Shown in pieces: positions 9,687 to 18,381 of a stretch of 64,000 nucleotides of DNA. The notes under the pieces were generated by a model. That model saw nothing but the letters and a program-made list of their open reading frames with translations. It was not told the origin of the DNA and ran no database searches. Source of the stretch: Ochrobactrum sp. Q0168 (GTDB lineage: Bacteria; Pseudomonadota; Alphaproteobacteria; Rhizobiales; Rhizobiaceae); the NCBI RefSeq assembly GCF_016427605.1, contig NZ_JAELXQ010000018.1, forward strand, positions 1 through 64,000, read 5' to 3'. How positions within the stretch are numbered: the stretch's first letter is position 1; every line of letters begins with the position of its first letter. The position numbers and the translations under genes were made by a program.

Positions 9687-10445
9687 TTATTGCATTCGAT
9701 AGCCACCATTAACGTCGATCATTGCGCCCGTAACATAAGCCGCGTCAGAACTCATAAGGTATGCTACAGCACCAGCGATATCTTCAGGCGTTCCGATGCG
9801 ATTGAGCGGAATATTAACGGCCACAGATGCATCATTTTCCGGAGAAAGGGATTGGCGGAGCATCGGAGCATCGATCAGTCCCGGCGCGACTGCGTTAACA
9901 GTGATACCCAGATGCGCCGCTTCGCGCGCCCCTGCCTTCACCAATGCCATAACAGCACCCTTAGAGGCTATATAGGCTGCGCTGGAACGATAGCCGCCGA
10001 GCTGAGCCGCTACCGAGCTAAACCCTATGAAGCGACCGTTTTCAACCTTACCGCGGTCAGCTGAACGCAAAAATTCCCTCAGGAGAAGAAACGTTCCGGT
10101 CGAATTAACGGTTTGGGTCTTATCCCAGCTCGCCAGATCGATATCGACGATCCGCGGACGATCTCCGTTAGATGCGAACAATAATATCCCAGCCGCAGCC
10201 ACGACTTGATGAATTGGCGTTCCCTTTTTTTCCGCCTCGGCGAAGGCTGCTATGACTGCACTTTCGTTAGCCACATCCAGCGCTATCGCTTGATGACCAG
10301 AACCGGGAATTCCAGCAATGGATGCCTCTGCCGCATCGAGAGAAATATCGGCAGCCAAAACCTGATGCCCATCGTTTGCAAGCCGGCGAACGACGGATTT
10401 ACCAATGCCACCTGCAGCACCGGTTACGAGACAAATACCACGCAT
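9687..10445 (-). CDS. SDR-family oxidoreductase
   Basis: The 252-residue protein has TGAAGGIG near the N-terminus and a catalytic YIASK after SSVAAQLGG. The usual NNAG is replaced by AAAGIL. I start at the ATG at 10445, which begins the family MRGICLVTG. A GGAGG lies about 10 bases upstream. The frame extends to 10529 but adds only unrelated residues. It is divergent from the GntR gene at 10569, which may control the whole minus-strand run to 6269. Confidence 0.87.
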   Translation of the reverse strand: MRGICLVTGAAGGIGKSVVRRLANDGHQVLAADISLDAAEASIAGIPGSGHQAIALDVANESAVIAAFAEAEKKGTPIHQVVAAAGILLFASNGDRPRIVDIDLASWDKTQTVNSTGTFLLLREFLRSADRGKVENGRFIGFSSVAAQLGGYRSSAAYIASKGAVMALVKAGAREAAHLGITVNAVAPGLIDAPMLRQSLSPENDASVAVNIPLNRIGTPEDIAGAVAYLMSSDAAYVTGAMIDVNGGYRMQ

Positions 10446-10568
10446 GAGAGATGGTCCTCCACTTTCGTTGTGAGTGCAATGAACACATTTATTGGGTAAA
10501 AGCAAAATATATTTGTCTCTAACTCGCATTTTGGATACATTATTCCCACATCGAACGTAGGATCATAA

Positions 10569-11315
10569 ATGGACCCGCTGACAAGCACGGAAGTAGCCAC
10601 GAGCCAATTGCGCGAAGCCATACTGAGCGGCGCGCTTAAACCGGGTGAAAAATTGCATCAGGATCGGCTTGCCGAAATGCTGCAGATTTCGAGGACGCCT
10701 TTGCGCGCAGCCTTGACTACCCTTTCGCAGACCGGCCTGGTGTCCTATGAAAGCAATCGTGGGTTCTATGTGCGGGAATTTTCATTTGCCGATGTGGCCG
10801 GCGCTTTTACCGTGCGTGCGCAACTTGAGGCTTTGGCGTGTCGGCTGGCTGCTGAGAATATGACCGAAAAAGACGCCAACTATCTGTTCAAGCTCGTCGC
10901 AGACGGTGACGCGCTATTGGAAAAAGGTGCGCTTCTCGCGGAACATCTACCTGAATATCGCCAGATGAACGTTGGCTTTCATACAACAATCATTGGTTTG
11001 GCAAAAAATCCATGGATTCAAATTTTCGTCGAGAATCTCCAGAACGTGCCTATAGCTTCTGATCGTATCATCATATGGCGTGATTTCGACGTCATTAAGC
11101 GCTCACATGATGACCACCGCCGTATCGCCCGGGCCCTTTCGAAGCAGCAAGGCGAGCGGGCAGCAGCGATCATGCATGAACACGTCTTGTTCGCCTTTGA
11201 ACATCTTCAAGAACATCTCAAGCTTTATCCGCAGGATTTCCTTCGGATGCCACTCGCCGAAAAACCAGCAAAAAGCCGGCTCGGCTCCTCTAAAAACCGT
11301 AGGAGAACGGTATGA
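10569..11315 (+). CDS. GntR-family regulator with FCD domain
   Basis: The 248-residue protein has an N-terminal winged helix (SGALKPGEKLHQDRLAEML, then ISRTPLRAALTTLSQTGLV) and a C-terminal all-helical FCD ligand domain with the EALACRLAAENM motif and spaced histidines. FCD regulators bind organic acids and usually repress neighbouring catabolic genes. Its stop overlaps the ATG of the GST gene as ATGA, so the two are coupled. It is divergent from three SDRs and a KstD-like gene. I see no strong palindrome in the 123-base divergent spacer. Confidence 0.9.
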   Translation: MDPLTSTEVATSQLREAILSGALKPGEKLHQDRLAEMLQISRTPLRAALTTLSQTGLVSYESNRGFYVREFSFADVAGAFTVRAQLEALACRLAAENMTEKDANYLFKLVADGDALLEKGALLAEHLPEYRQMNVGFHTTIIGLAKNPWIQIFVENLQNVPIASDRIIIWRDFDVIKRSHDDHRRIARALSKQQGERAAAIMHEHVLFAFEHLQEHLKLYPQDFLRMPLAEKPAKSRLGSSKNRRRTV

Positions 11316-11929
11316 CATTGCGCCTTTTCTTTTCCCCGGCATCGCCTTACGTCCGCAAGGTCATGATTGCGGCCTATGAACGCGGTCTGGCCGATCAGGT
11401 AGAAAAACTGAGCTCTGCTGCGGGGCCAGTGAAGCGCGATCTAAACATCGTGAAATATAACTCGAGCGGTAAAGTGCCGTGCGCTTTGCTTGAAGACGAT
11501 ACCCCACTCTTCGATAGTCGCGTGATTTGCGCCTATATCGATTCCATCGGAGTGAAAGGTGACAGCCTGTATCCGACGGACCGTCGGTTCGAAGTTCTGA
11601 CGCTCGAAGCCCTGGGGGATGCCATTCTCGACGCATGTCTTCTGCATCGCTATGAAAACGTAATGCGCCCAGAAGAAAAACGTTGGGATGACTGGTCTCG
11701 GGGACAGATGGAGAAGATTGATTCCGGCCTTGACGATCTTGAAGGTCGCTGGTTCGATGAACTTGCGAGGGAATTCAGCGCGGGATCCATCGCGGCTGCC
11801 TGTGTACTAGGATATCTTGATTTTCGGTTTCCGGAAAAAGATTGGCGTTCTACTCACCCAAAATTGACTGGCTGGTTCGAGGAAGCTTCCAAACGAAACT
11901 CTCTTACCGAAACGTTTCCTCACACATAA
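11312..11929 (+). CDS. Glutathione S-transferase family protein
   Basis: This 205-residue protein has a thioredoxin-like N-terminal domain, with FSPASPYVRKVMIAA at the glutathione site and SGKVPCALLEDD before the cis-proline. The SRVICAYID segment follows, then a helical C-terminal domain. It overlaps the GntR regulator by four bases and is probably made with it. The class is unclear, since SPASPYVRK resembles bacterial beta-like GSTs. It may remove a leaving group or protect against a reactive intermediate of the neighbouring oxidation pathway, which is inference. Confidence 0.85.
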   Translation: MTLRLFFSPASPYVRKVMIAAYERGLADQVEKLSSAAGPVKRDLNIVKYNSSGKVPCALLEDDTPLFDSRVICAYIDSIGVKGDSLYPTDRRFEVLTLEALGDAILDACLLHRYENVMRPEEKRWDDWSRGQMEKIDSGLDDLEGRWFDELAREFSAGSIAAACVLGYLDFRFPEKDWRSTHPKLTGWFEEASKRNSLTETFPHT

Positions 11930-11951
11930 ATTGTTGACAAACAAAAGGCAT

Positions 11952-11989
11952 CTCCCGTGACCTTATCTCTACGATAACGGCCGCGGGAG
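11952..11989. terminator. Imperfect hairpin after the GST gene
   Basis: CTCCCG (11952-11957) pairs with CGGGAG (11984-11989), and CCTTAT pairs with ATAACGG inside with one bulge. There is no T tract. It lies in the 294-base AT-rich spacer between the convergent GST and LysR genes. I see nothing else in that spacer. Confidence 0.3.
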
Positions 11990-12223
11990 CCCTCTCCATG
12001 GAACAATAAAGTTCATTCCACAATGACCGCAATATAAATAGTTTTACAATATCTGAATAAATCCAAAAATTACTTTATTGTAAAAGTTATTATTTCCTCG
12101 CAAAAGCTTAGTATATCCTTTTTTAATCTAAAATTCTTTTAATAAATTCTCTGTAATAAATTGCTGCCTCATCTTAATTAATCACTATTGACATTAAATT
12201 GCGTGATCGTTCTTCGAGCGTCA

Positions 12224-13162
12224 TTAGCCTTCATGTGAAGCCATCTCAAGTCCAGTAGGCATTTGTGACAGCTTTGTCAAAAGTTGCGCGATTGGCTTCC
12301 TTATCTCGTCGCTTTTACGCCAATAAACACTCATTATACCGACTTCTTCGAGATCGAAGGATAGAATGCTTAGGATGCCGTGGGCGGCGTAAAGACTTGC
12401 GCCCCTGAGCATGGAAAATCCTACCATATCCGAATTCACTATGAGATTCATATTTATGGAAGCTGAATTACTCTCGAGAAACGCTGAGGGAAGCGACCAA
12501 TTGTTTCGGGCGAGCGCACGTTCTAGCGCGAATCGAGTCGGAGTTCCTGCCGACCAAACCGCCAACGGATATGCTACAATATCATCCCAGGTAATGCTGG
12601 ATTTGGTTGCAAGCGGATGGTCAGCACGAGCAGCAACGCAAATCGAATCAGCATAAAGCGCTTCTTCTGAAATCCCAAGGCTTGGATCAAAATGCAAGCC
12701 CGTTTGGGCGACCAACAAGTCGATCTCGTAATCAATCAGTTTGGTCTGCAATAAAGACACTGCGCCTTCTGTTATACGAATATGAGTTCGCGGAACACTG
12801 TGAAGGACTGATAACAACGCCATCGGCAATGCATCAATTGACGATGCTCCCGCAAAGCCAACTGAGATTAACGCGCTTCCTTTATTGGCGAGCACCTCCA
12901 TTTCATCCCGAAACGATGTCAAGGCTGTTCTTATACGAACCGCATGGGCGCAAGCCGCTCTGCCATGCTCGTTTAGCAGAAGGCCCTTACTCCCCCTATC
13001 AAAGAGTACCAAGTTTAAATCATCTTCAAGCTCGCGGAGCATTTTCGAAACACCGGATTGATGCATATGCAACTCGTCCGCAGTCCGCGTTACGTTCAAC
13101 GTTCGCGATAGACTAATAAGCATGTCCAGATGTCTAACGCGAATTTTTCTAAGCCAGTCCAT
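12224..13162 (-). CDS. LysR-family transcriptional regulator
   Basis: The 312-residue protein has the LysR winged helix at the N-terminus (RHLDMLISLSRTLNVTRTAD, then HQSGVSKMLRELEDDL and FDRGSKGLLLNEHG) followed by the periplasmic-binding-protein-like effector domain. It is divergent from the P450, ferredoxin and reductase genes, the usual arrangement for an activator of that operon. The 115-base spacer holds ATCCAAT and ATTGGAT in inverted orientation. The effector is probably the P450 substrate or a product. Base composition is AT-rich like the P450 operon, suggesting the two moved together. Confidence 0.92.
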   Translation of the reverse strand: MDWLRKIRVRHLDMLISLSRTLNVTRTADELHMHQSGVSKMLRELEDDLNLVLFDRGSKGLLLNEHGRAACAHAVRIRTALTSFRDEMEVLANKGSALISVGFAGASSIDALPMALLSVLHSVPRTHIRITEGAVSLLQTKLIDYEIDLLVAQTGLHFDPSLGISEEALYADSICVAARADHPLATKSSITWDDIVAYPLAVWSAGTPTRFALERALARNNWSLPSAFLESNSASINMNLIVNSDMVGFSMLRGASLYAAHGILSILSFDLEEVGIMSVYWRKSDEIRKPIAQLLTKLSQMPTGLEMASHEG

Positions 13163-13167
13163 TCCAT

Positions 13168-13206
13168 ATCCAATTCTGTATCAATAATGCGTTTTTCATA
13201 TTGGAT
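13168..13206. promoter_or_regulatory. Inverted repeat in the lysR / P450 divergent promoter region
   Basis: ATCCAAT at 13168-13174 is the exact reverse complement of ATTGGAT at 13200-13206. It lies just upstream of the lysR start (13162) and 72 bases before the P450 start. A LysR-type regulator could bind here. The match is short, so the call is tentative. Confidence 0.4.
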
Positions 13207-13277
13207 TTGCTCTGCCTTAAACGTCAAGATGATTATCTAAGCTGAATCAGTCAGCAGATATTCAGGAGGAGATAGCG

Positions 13278-14483
13278 GTGTCACACTTGGCGCTCGAACG
13301 ACCACCAATTCTAAAAGGTTTTGATCCCTACGCAGAAGAGACGATCATTAACCCTTATCCTTTTCATTCGGCGCTGATAGATCTCGCGCCGGTCGTAGAA
13401 CTCGAAAATTATGGTTTTTACGCGGTTGGTCGATACGCTGAAGTTCACGCTATCCTAAATAACTGGAAAGATTTTAGCTCGGCTAGCGGGGTCGGCATTC
13501 AAGACATACGCAAACCTGGGAAGTTTCGTATTCCGAGCAAACTCGTTGAGGCAGATCCACCCGATCATACCATGGTTAGGAATGCCTCGACTAAGATTCT
13601 TTCGCCCAAAGTCATCAGAACTTGGCGTGAGTTGTTCGAGCAGAAGGCAGCAGAATACATTTCCAAGATACTGGACATGGGCGAATTCGACGCTATGGCG
13701 GATCTCATTGAACCCTATATTATGGAGGTATTTTCTACTGCTGTAGGCGTTGACTTGCCGCGAAAGAACGTCTTAGCGATTGGCGAAATGCGCTTCAATC
13801 AGACCGGTCCGGAAAACGCACTCTATCGACGAGCGATGGAACGCGCGACACCTTATCTTGATTGGTTCGAACGTAGTGTCGAACGAACAGGCGTCATTCC
13901 AGGTTCGCCAGCCGGACAACTTTATGAAGCTGAAGATCGTGGAGAACTTCCTACCGGTGGAGCAAAGAATGTTATTCGTTCTCTAGTAGGCGGTGGAACA
14001 GATTCCACAATCGCGGGAATCGGTGCCTGTATCTACCACCTTGCTAACTCCCCAGAACAAATGGAGCTAGCTAAAGAAAACCCGGCACTGATGCGGACTG
14101 CATTGGACGAGGGGATCCGTATCGAGTCTCCCTTTCAAGTTCTGTATCGCACGCCAAATAAACAGATGGAATTCGCTGGCTTGCGTCTTGAAGCTGAGCA
14201 AAAACTGGGGTTGTGGCTTGGAGCAGCAAACCGTGATCCGCGTAAATGGGAGCGGCCAGACGCATTCCTACTCGACCGGAATACTGCCGGCGTTCACGTT
14301 GCCTTCGGTTCGGGTATCCACGTCTGCATTGGACAAATGATTGCGCGACTAGAGGCGGAATGCCTCCTAACTGAATTTGCCAAAAGGGTAAATCGGATTG
14401 AGCTCGTACAACCTGCCGAACAACGACCGATGAACCAGATGCGTTCGCACGCACGCATCCCTCTTCGCGCAATCGCGCGGTAA
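13278..14483 (+). CDS. Cytochrome P450, CYP199-like
   Basis: The 401-residue soluble bacterial P450 inserts one oxygen atom into its substrate, using electrons from the ferredoxin and reductase encoded next. The heme ligand is Cys350 in FGSGIHVCIG, and the ExxR pair is Glu278-Arg281. The order of motifs and the phrases EADPPDHT, GIGACIYHLA and GAANRDP resemble CYP199A enzymes, which act on para-substituted benzoates. Arg84 and Ser87 in FRIPS match, from memory, the residues that hold the substrate carboxylate there. In the I helix the acid-alcohol pair is Asp242-Ser243, with serine where threonine is usual. Translation starts at GTG with AGGAGGAG just upstream. An acidic ring substrate is likely, and the exact one is not known. 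Confidence 0.93.
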   Translation: MSHLALERPPILKGFDPYAEETIINPYPFHSALIDLAPVVELENYGFYAVGRYAEVHAILNNWKDFSSASGVGIQDIRKPGKFRIPSKLVEADPPDHTMVRNASTKILSPKVIRTWRELFEQKAAEYISKILDMGEFDAMADLIEPYIMEVFSTAVGVDLPRKNVLAIGEMRFNQTGPENALYRRAMERATPYLDWFERSVERTGVIPGSPAGQLYEAEDRGELPTGGAKNVIRSLVGGGTDSTIAGIGACIYHLANSPEQMELAKENPALMRTALDEGIRIESPFQVLYRTPNKQMEFAGLRLEAEQKLGLWLGAANRDPRKWERPDAFLLDRNTAGVHVAFGSGIHVCIGQMIARLEAECLLTEFAKRVNRIELVQPAEQRPMNQMRSHARIPLRAIAR

Positions 14484-14508
14484 TTCGCGAAGAAACGGAA
14501 GTCAGAAA

Positions 14509-14829
14509 ATGAAAGCGATATTTATAGTCCCGGCTGGGAACGAAGTAACCGTAGATGTGGAGTCGGGCGTAAGCTTGATGCGCGCCGCGACAGCTCATGG
14601 CGTAGATGGGATTATCGCCGATTGTGGCGGTTCAGCAAGTTGTGCGACCTGTCATGTGTTTGTGGATGAGGAGTATTTAAAACGCCTGCCAATACCCAGC
14701 AGCAATGAGGAGCAAATGCTTGATTGTACTGCTGCTGACCGCAAAGCCAATAGTCGGCTCAGTTGTCAAATTGTAATGTCGGAGAATTTGGAGGGCATCC
14801 GTGTCACCGTCGCAGATCCCCAATTGTAA
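14509..14829 (+). CDS. 2Fe-2S ferredoxin for the P450
   Basis: This 106-residue protein is an adrenodoxin/putidaredoxin-type ferredoxin that carries electrons from the reductase to the P450. Cluster ligands are Cys39, Cys45, Cys48 and Cys86, in the spacing CxxxxxCxxC with a distant fourth cysteine. The MRAATAHGVDGI segment is typical. It lies 25 bases after the P450 stop and its last codons overlap the reductase start. Length is normal for the family. Confidence 0.95.
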   Translation: MKAIFIVPAGNEVTVDVESGVSLMRAATAHGVDGIIADCGGSASCATCHVFVDEEYLKRLPIPSSNEEQMLDCTAADRKANSRLSCQIVMSENLEGIRVTVADPQL

Positions 14830-16072
14830 TCGAGATCTTTCAGGCCAAGCGATCATTGTTGGTGCGGGCTGCGCCGGAATTGAAACTGGCCTTGCCTTGC
14901 GCAGTAATGGTTGGGTCGGCCCGATCACTATTTTTGATGATGAAAACACATGGCCTTACCATCGACCACCGTTATCAAAAGCATTGCTAAAGGGTAGCAT
15001 TCCTGAAGGCGAATACCGTAATAGAACCGCTGAGGTTATAGCTCGTGCCGGTATCGATCTCCATGTAGGTAAGAAAGTTGAGGCTATCAATCGAATAACC
15101 AAGACGATTCATCTTACGGGGAAGAACTCGGAGTATGAATACTCAAGTCTGATATTAGCTACTGGTGGCCGAGCTCGCGCCCTTGAAGGCTTCCCGCAAT
15201 TAGTAGACTGTCGGAACGTATACACACTGCGAACTCTAGCTGATGCTGAGAGAATACGATTTGCTTTGCCATCATGCAATCGTCTGGTCATCGTAGGAGG
15301 AGGCTTCATCGGGCTGGAAATTGCTGCGTCTGCAAAAGCGATGGGAGTAGATGTCCAGATTCTTGAGGCCGGAAGCCGTGTGCTGGAGCGCGCGCTGCCA
15401 AATATTCTATCAGATTTTTTTCATTCACTGCATCGGGAGGCTGGTGTCGAGATCAACACTGGCGTGGCCATAGAAGGTTTCAGAATCGACAGTGCAACTA
15501 AATCCGTGAGTGCTGTTTACCTGGATCATAATTGTATCGCATGTGATATGCTCGTGGTAGCGGTTGGACTGGAACCCAATACCGGACTTGCCAAAGATGC
15601 CGGGCTCCACGTATCAAACGGTATAATAGTAAACGAATTTCTTCAAACTGATGACTCAGCAATCTTTGCTATAGGGGACTGTGCACGTTTCGACAGCGAA
15701 CGATATGGAAACGCCATACGCTTAGAGTCCGTACCAAACGCAATCGCGCACGCCCGTAGGGTCTCGGCCGTGCTATGCGGCACTCGGATACCGTCAGAAG
15801 AAATCCCATGGTTTTGGACTGATCAGTTCGATGTGAGCCTAAAAATTGCCGGCCTACCGCAGGAAGCTGATCAAATAATTATACGCGGTGACATTAATAA
15901 TCGCGAGTTTTCTGTCATTTTTCACACGAACGGTCGCGTTAACTGCGTATACTCGATCAACCGCCCTTCCGAGTTTGTTGCCGGCAAGCGATTAATTGAA
16001 AAAGGCCTTCAGCACGATGTTGCTCAACTTTCGGACGTTAATACACCGCTCATATCTATTACATCTCGATGA
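14801..16072 (+). CDS. NAD(P)H:ferredoxin reductase (putidaredoxin-reductase type)
   Basis: The 423-residue flavoprotein passes electrons from NAD(P)H through FAD to the ferredoxin. The FAD fold begins with IIVGAGCAGIETGLALR and the nucleotide fold with VIVGGGFIGLEIAASAK. The FAIGDCARF motif near residue 285 closes the FAD site. The likely start is the GTG at 14801, 29 bases inside the ferredoxin gene, because the protein then begins about 17 residues before the glycine motif as in relatives. Together with the two genes before it, this forms a complete three-component class I P450 system. Confidence 0.93.
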   Translation: MSPSQIPNCNRDLSGQAIIVGAGCAGIETGLALRSNGWVGPITIFDDENTWPYHRPPLSKALLKGSIPEGEYRNRTAEVIARAGIDLHVGKKVEAINRITKTIHLTGKNSEYEYSSLILATGGRARALEGFPQLVDCRNVYTLRTLADAERIRFALPSCNRLVIVGGGFIGLEIAASAKAMGVDVQILEAGSRVLERALPNILSDFFHSLHREAGVEINTGVAIEGFRIDSATKSVSAVYLDHNCIACDMLVVAVGLEPNTGLAKDAGLHVSNGIIVNEFLQTDDSAIFAIGDCARFDSERYGNAIRLESVPNAIAHARRVSAVLCGTRIPSEEIPWFWTDQFDVSLKIAGLPQEADQIIIRGDINNREFSVIFHTNGRVNCVYSINRPSEFVAGKRLIEKGLQHDVAQLSDVNTPLISITSR

Positions 16073-16106
16073 TGGCGGTATTTTGTAATTTCAACACCTG
16101 AGTTGC

Positions 16107-16141
16107 CTCCGGTTCCGAAACAAGACAAGTGTGAGCCGGAG
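16107..16141 (+). terminator. Hairpin after the P450 operon
   Basis: CTCCGGTTC pairs with GAGCCGGAG (one G-T pair), with a 17-base loop, 35 bases past the reductase stop. No T tract follows, so this is only a possible terminator. Confidence 0.35.
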
Positions 16142-16184
16142 AATATTCGGCCACACTGGCACTATTTGCAGACTGATTAGGATC

Positions 16185-16585
16185 TCAAATGTATTGCTGG
16201 GCAGTGTGGACGCGTTTGAGCCAGCATCTAGCAGTAGCTATATGGACATAAGCTCTCAGCAATTTTGTTGTATAGGGTGGTAATGGCATAGTTAATTTTC
16301 CGTCTGCCAAACATCCGTGCAATTATTTGCGTCGTTTATAAAGCGTACAATCATATCTCATCATCATGCGGCGGTTTGCTGTCCAGGGAGTTACGTGACC
16401 CATATTGCACTGACAAGATCATTACCTATCGCAACCGCATAATAGCCTTTATCAGCGAGAAACGTCTGTGGGCTAGCTCGGCTGAGCTGTCTGTGTATCA
16501 TAAGCCTTGCAACCTGCTGTCTCGCCAACCGTTAGGTGGAAGGCAAACGTTCTTACTCTGGCATAAGCCAGGCTGTGACGTTTCA
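16185..16585 (-). pseudogene. Decayed IS5-family transposase remnant
   Basis: Fragments of one transposase can be read on the minus strand in shifting frames, in the right order. They are FAFHLTVGETAGCKAYD, then LADKGYYAVAIGNDLVS, then RMFGRRKINYAITTLYN, then YVHIATARCWLKRVHTA ending at a TGA at 16185. These match the known order of IS5-type transposases: the HLTGGE region, LADKGYDAD, the RMFG.LK.NR..ATRYD motif and the IATARYWLKFVH end. Stops and frameshifts break every join, so it cannot be functional. I could not define its terminal repeats. It sits between the P450 operon and the next module, and the rest of 16073-16807 holds only two hairpins. Confidence 0.82.
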
Positions 16586-16733
16586 AAAGCACATTACTCG
16601 TTATAAATTGTGACAGACAGGGAATTGGCCTTGTAAAAAATAGTAAGATATTGCGCAATAAATCATTTACATATAAAAATTATGTAATAAAGATATTACA
16701 ACCAATGATACCCTGTAATTTTCGTTAATATGA

Positions 16734-16766
16734 AATGCCAGATACATACCGTATGCATCTGGCATT
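16734..16766 (-). terminator. Hairpin downstream of the MFS gene
   Basis: AATGCCAGAT pairs with ATCTGGCATT, and after one mismatch CATA pairs with TATG, with a 3-base loop. It lies 42 bases past the stop of the minus-strand MFS gene. The tail is AT-rich without a clean T run. It probably ends the long minus-strand transcript. Confidence 0.42.
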
Positions 16767-16807
16767 CAACATTGATATAATATTATCCTTTTATGATTTT
16801 TTAAAAT

Positions 16808-18169
16808 TCATGCAAGCTTTTCATCGAATGGTGTATTAGTATAACTATTTGAAGCTTCTTTCTCATCTGTATATCGAAGAGTTTGATTTTTAGCTTCCTT
16901 GCGTCTAAATGGGCCAGGCAGAAGCAATACAGAGACAATGGAAATTGCAGAGACAATCAAGAGATAAACATATAGTCCGTAAATCGTCCCTGTCTTAGCA
17001 TATATCGCAGTCGCAATCATCGGGGCAAAGGCCGATCCGACAATTAGTGATAATGTATACCCTATCGAAACGCCAGTATATCTAATCTCAGTTTTAAAAG
17101 CTAATGAGAGTAACGAACCGGTAACTGCACATGCAGGGGCCATAGCCAATCCATAAACTAGTAGGATTGCTAACATCAAGGCCCATGGCTGTCCGAGATC
17201 AATGAGATAGATTGCCGGTCCGCTCGTAATACACATCGCAACGGCGCCTAGCATGTAAGTTGTTTTTCGACCTATACGATCGGATAGAGCACCGAAAACT
17301 GGACAGAGCGCTGTTAAAACGATGGCGCCGATAAACACTCCCAAGAGTGCCCAATTACGATCAATTCCTGCCACGGTCGTGGAATATGAGACGAGATATG
17401 ACATCACGATGTATGATATCACGCCTTGGCTTAGATAGATGCCGGCGACGATTAGAATTTCACGCCAGTGTTGACTTAACGCAACTGCCACCGGCAACTT
17501 TACTTCGCCTCGTTTGGCGGTAACACGTTCAAACTCCGGGCTTTCAGTAGTTGTAAAACGAATTACCAATCCGACAACCACCAGTAATGAACTAAGCAGA
17601 AATGGTACGCGCCACCCCCACGTCAGTAACTGATCATCGGTAGTAAACGTCGATACGGCGAGAAAAGCCAGCGTTGCGGTAGCAGTCCCTGCAGGCCCTC
17701 CCATTTGTGGAAAAGAACCATAAAATCCACGTTTAGCTGGCGGCGCATGCTCGACGGCCATAAGAGTCGCTCCTCCCCATTCTCCTCCGACGCAGAAACC
17801 CTGAACAAGTCGTAATATCGCGAGGGAAACAGGGGCCCAGATGCCAATCTGAGCATAAGTTGGAAGCGTACCCATTAGACAAGTCGCAACTCCCATACCA
17901 ATCAGTGAGAGAATAAGCATTCTCTTACGACCAATCCGGTCGCCAAAATGTCCAAATACTACGCCACCGATGGGTCGAGCAATGAACCCAACCCCCAATG
18001 TAGCAAACGCCATAAGAGTACCCATAAGGGGCGTGCTCTCAGGAAAGAATATTTTGGGGAAAACTAGAGCGGCGGCCGTGCCGAAAATAAAAAAATCATA
18101 GTACTCAATTGTGGTGCCAATGAAACTGGCCAATGCCACCCGAAGTGAGCTGTTTTTGGCAGTTGTCAT
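16808..18169 (-). CDS. MFS transporter, metabolite:H+ symporter type
   Basis: This 453-residue membrane protein has the helix-1 motif GTTIEYYDFFIFG and the loop GHFGDRIGRKRML, which place it in the same metabolite:H+ symporter subgroup as the permease at 1551. About twelve membrane spans are visible. The ATG at 18169 follows GGAGGAG; the frame extends to 18205 without similarity. It is the last gene of the minus-strand array that includes an extradiol dioxygenase and a LivHMGF-type importer. It may bring in the aromatic or cyclic acid substrate, or export an intermediate. Confidence 0.88.
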   Translation of the reverse strand: MTTAKNSSLRVALASFIGTTIEYYDFFIFGTAAALVFPKIFFPESTPLMGTLMAFATLGVGFIARPIGGVVFGHFGDRIGRKRMLILSLIGMGVATCLMGTLPTYAQIGIWAPVSLAILRLVQGFCVGGEWGGATLMAVEHAPPAKRGFYGSFPQMGGPAGTATATLAFLAVSTFTTDDQLLTWGWRVPFLLSSLLVVVGLVIRFTTTESPEFERVTAKRGEVKLPVAVALSQHWREILIVAGIYLSQGVISYIVMSYLVSYSTTVAGIDRNWALLGVFIGAIVLTALCPVFGALSDRIGRKTTYMLGAVAMCITSGPAIYLIDLGQPWALMLAILLVYGLAMAPACAVTGSLLSLAFKTEIRYTGVSIGYTLSLIVGSAFAPMIATAIYAKTGTIYGLYVYLLIVSAISIVSVLLLPGPFRRKEAKNQTLRYTDEKEASNSYTNTPFDEKLA

Positions 18170-18333
18170 ACGTGTCTCCTCCACGTGCAGATGATTTATC
18201 ATCACCAGCTCAAGATTCAGCTCATTAACATGATCGGGCCGACCTAGGGCGGGTGTTCTTGATTGATTGTTTCAAAAGTTTTTAAGGATCAGATGAGCAT
18301 TTCGCCGTCACCAATGGAACAGCTATTCTTCAG

Positions 18334-18352
18334 TTGCCCGCCTAGCGGGCAA
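18334..18352 (-). terminator. Hairpin after the EthD gene
   Basis: TTGCCCGC and GCGGGCAA form a perfect 8-bp stem with a 3-base loop, 30 bases beyond the EthD stop. The T tract is poor. It may reduce read-through into the MFS gene downstream. Confidence 0.48.
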
Positions 18353-18381
18353 TCTTTACCTGCACCTTCCAACCAAGCTTA

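Noticed and set aside
9660-10064. A 134-codon plus-strand frame opposite an SDR gene
   Set aside because: It is antisense to the conserved SDR frame and shows no domain or ribosome site. Other long antisense frames, such as 3471-3857 opposite hmgA, were set aside for the same reason.
16376-16606. A 76-codon plus-strand frame in the gap after the P450 operon
   Set aside because: It has no ribosome site or recognised motif and lies opposite the ordered IS5 transposase fragments, which explain the sequence better.
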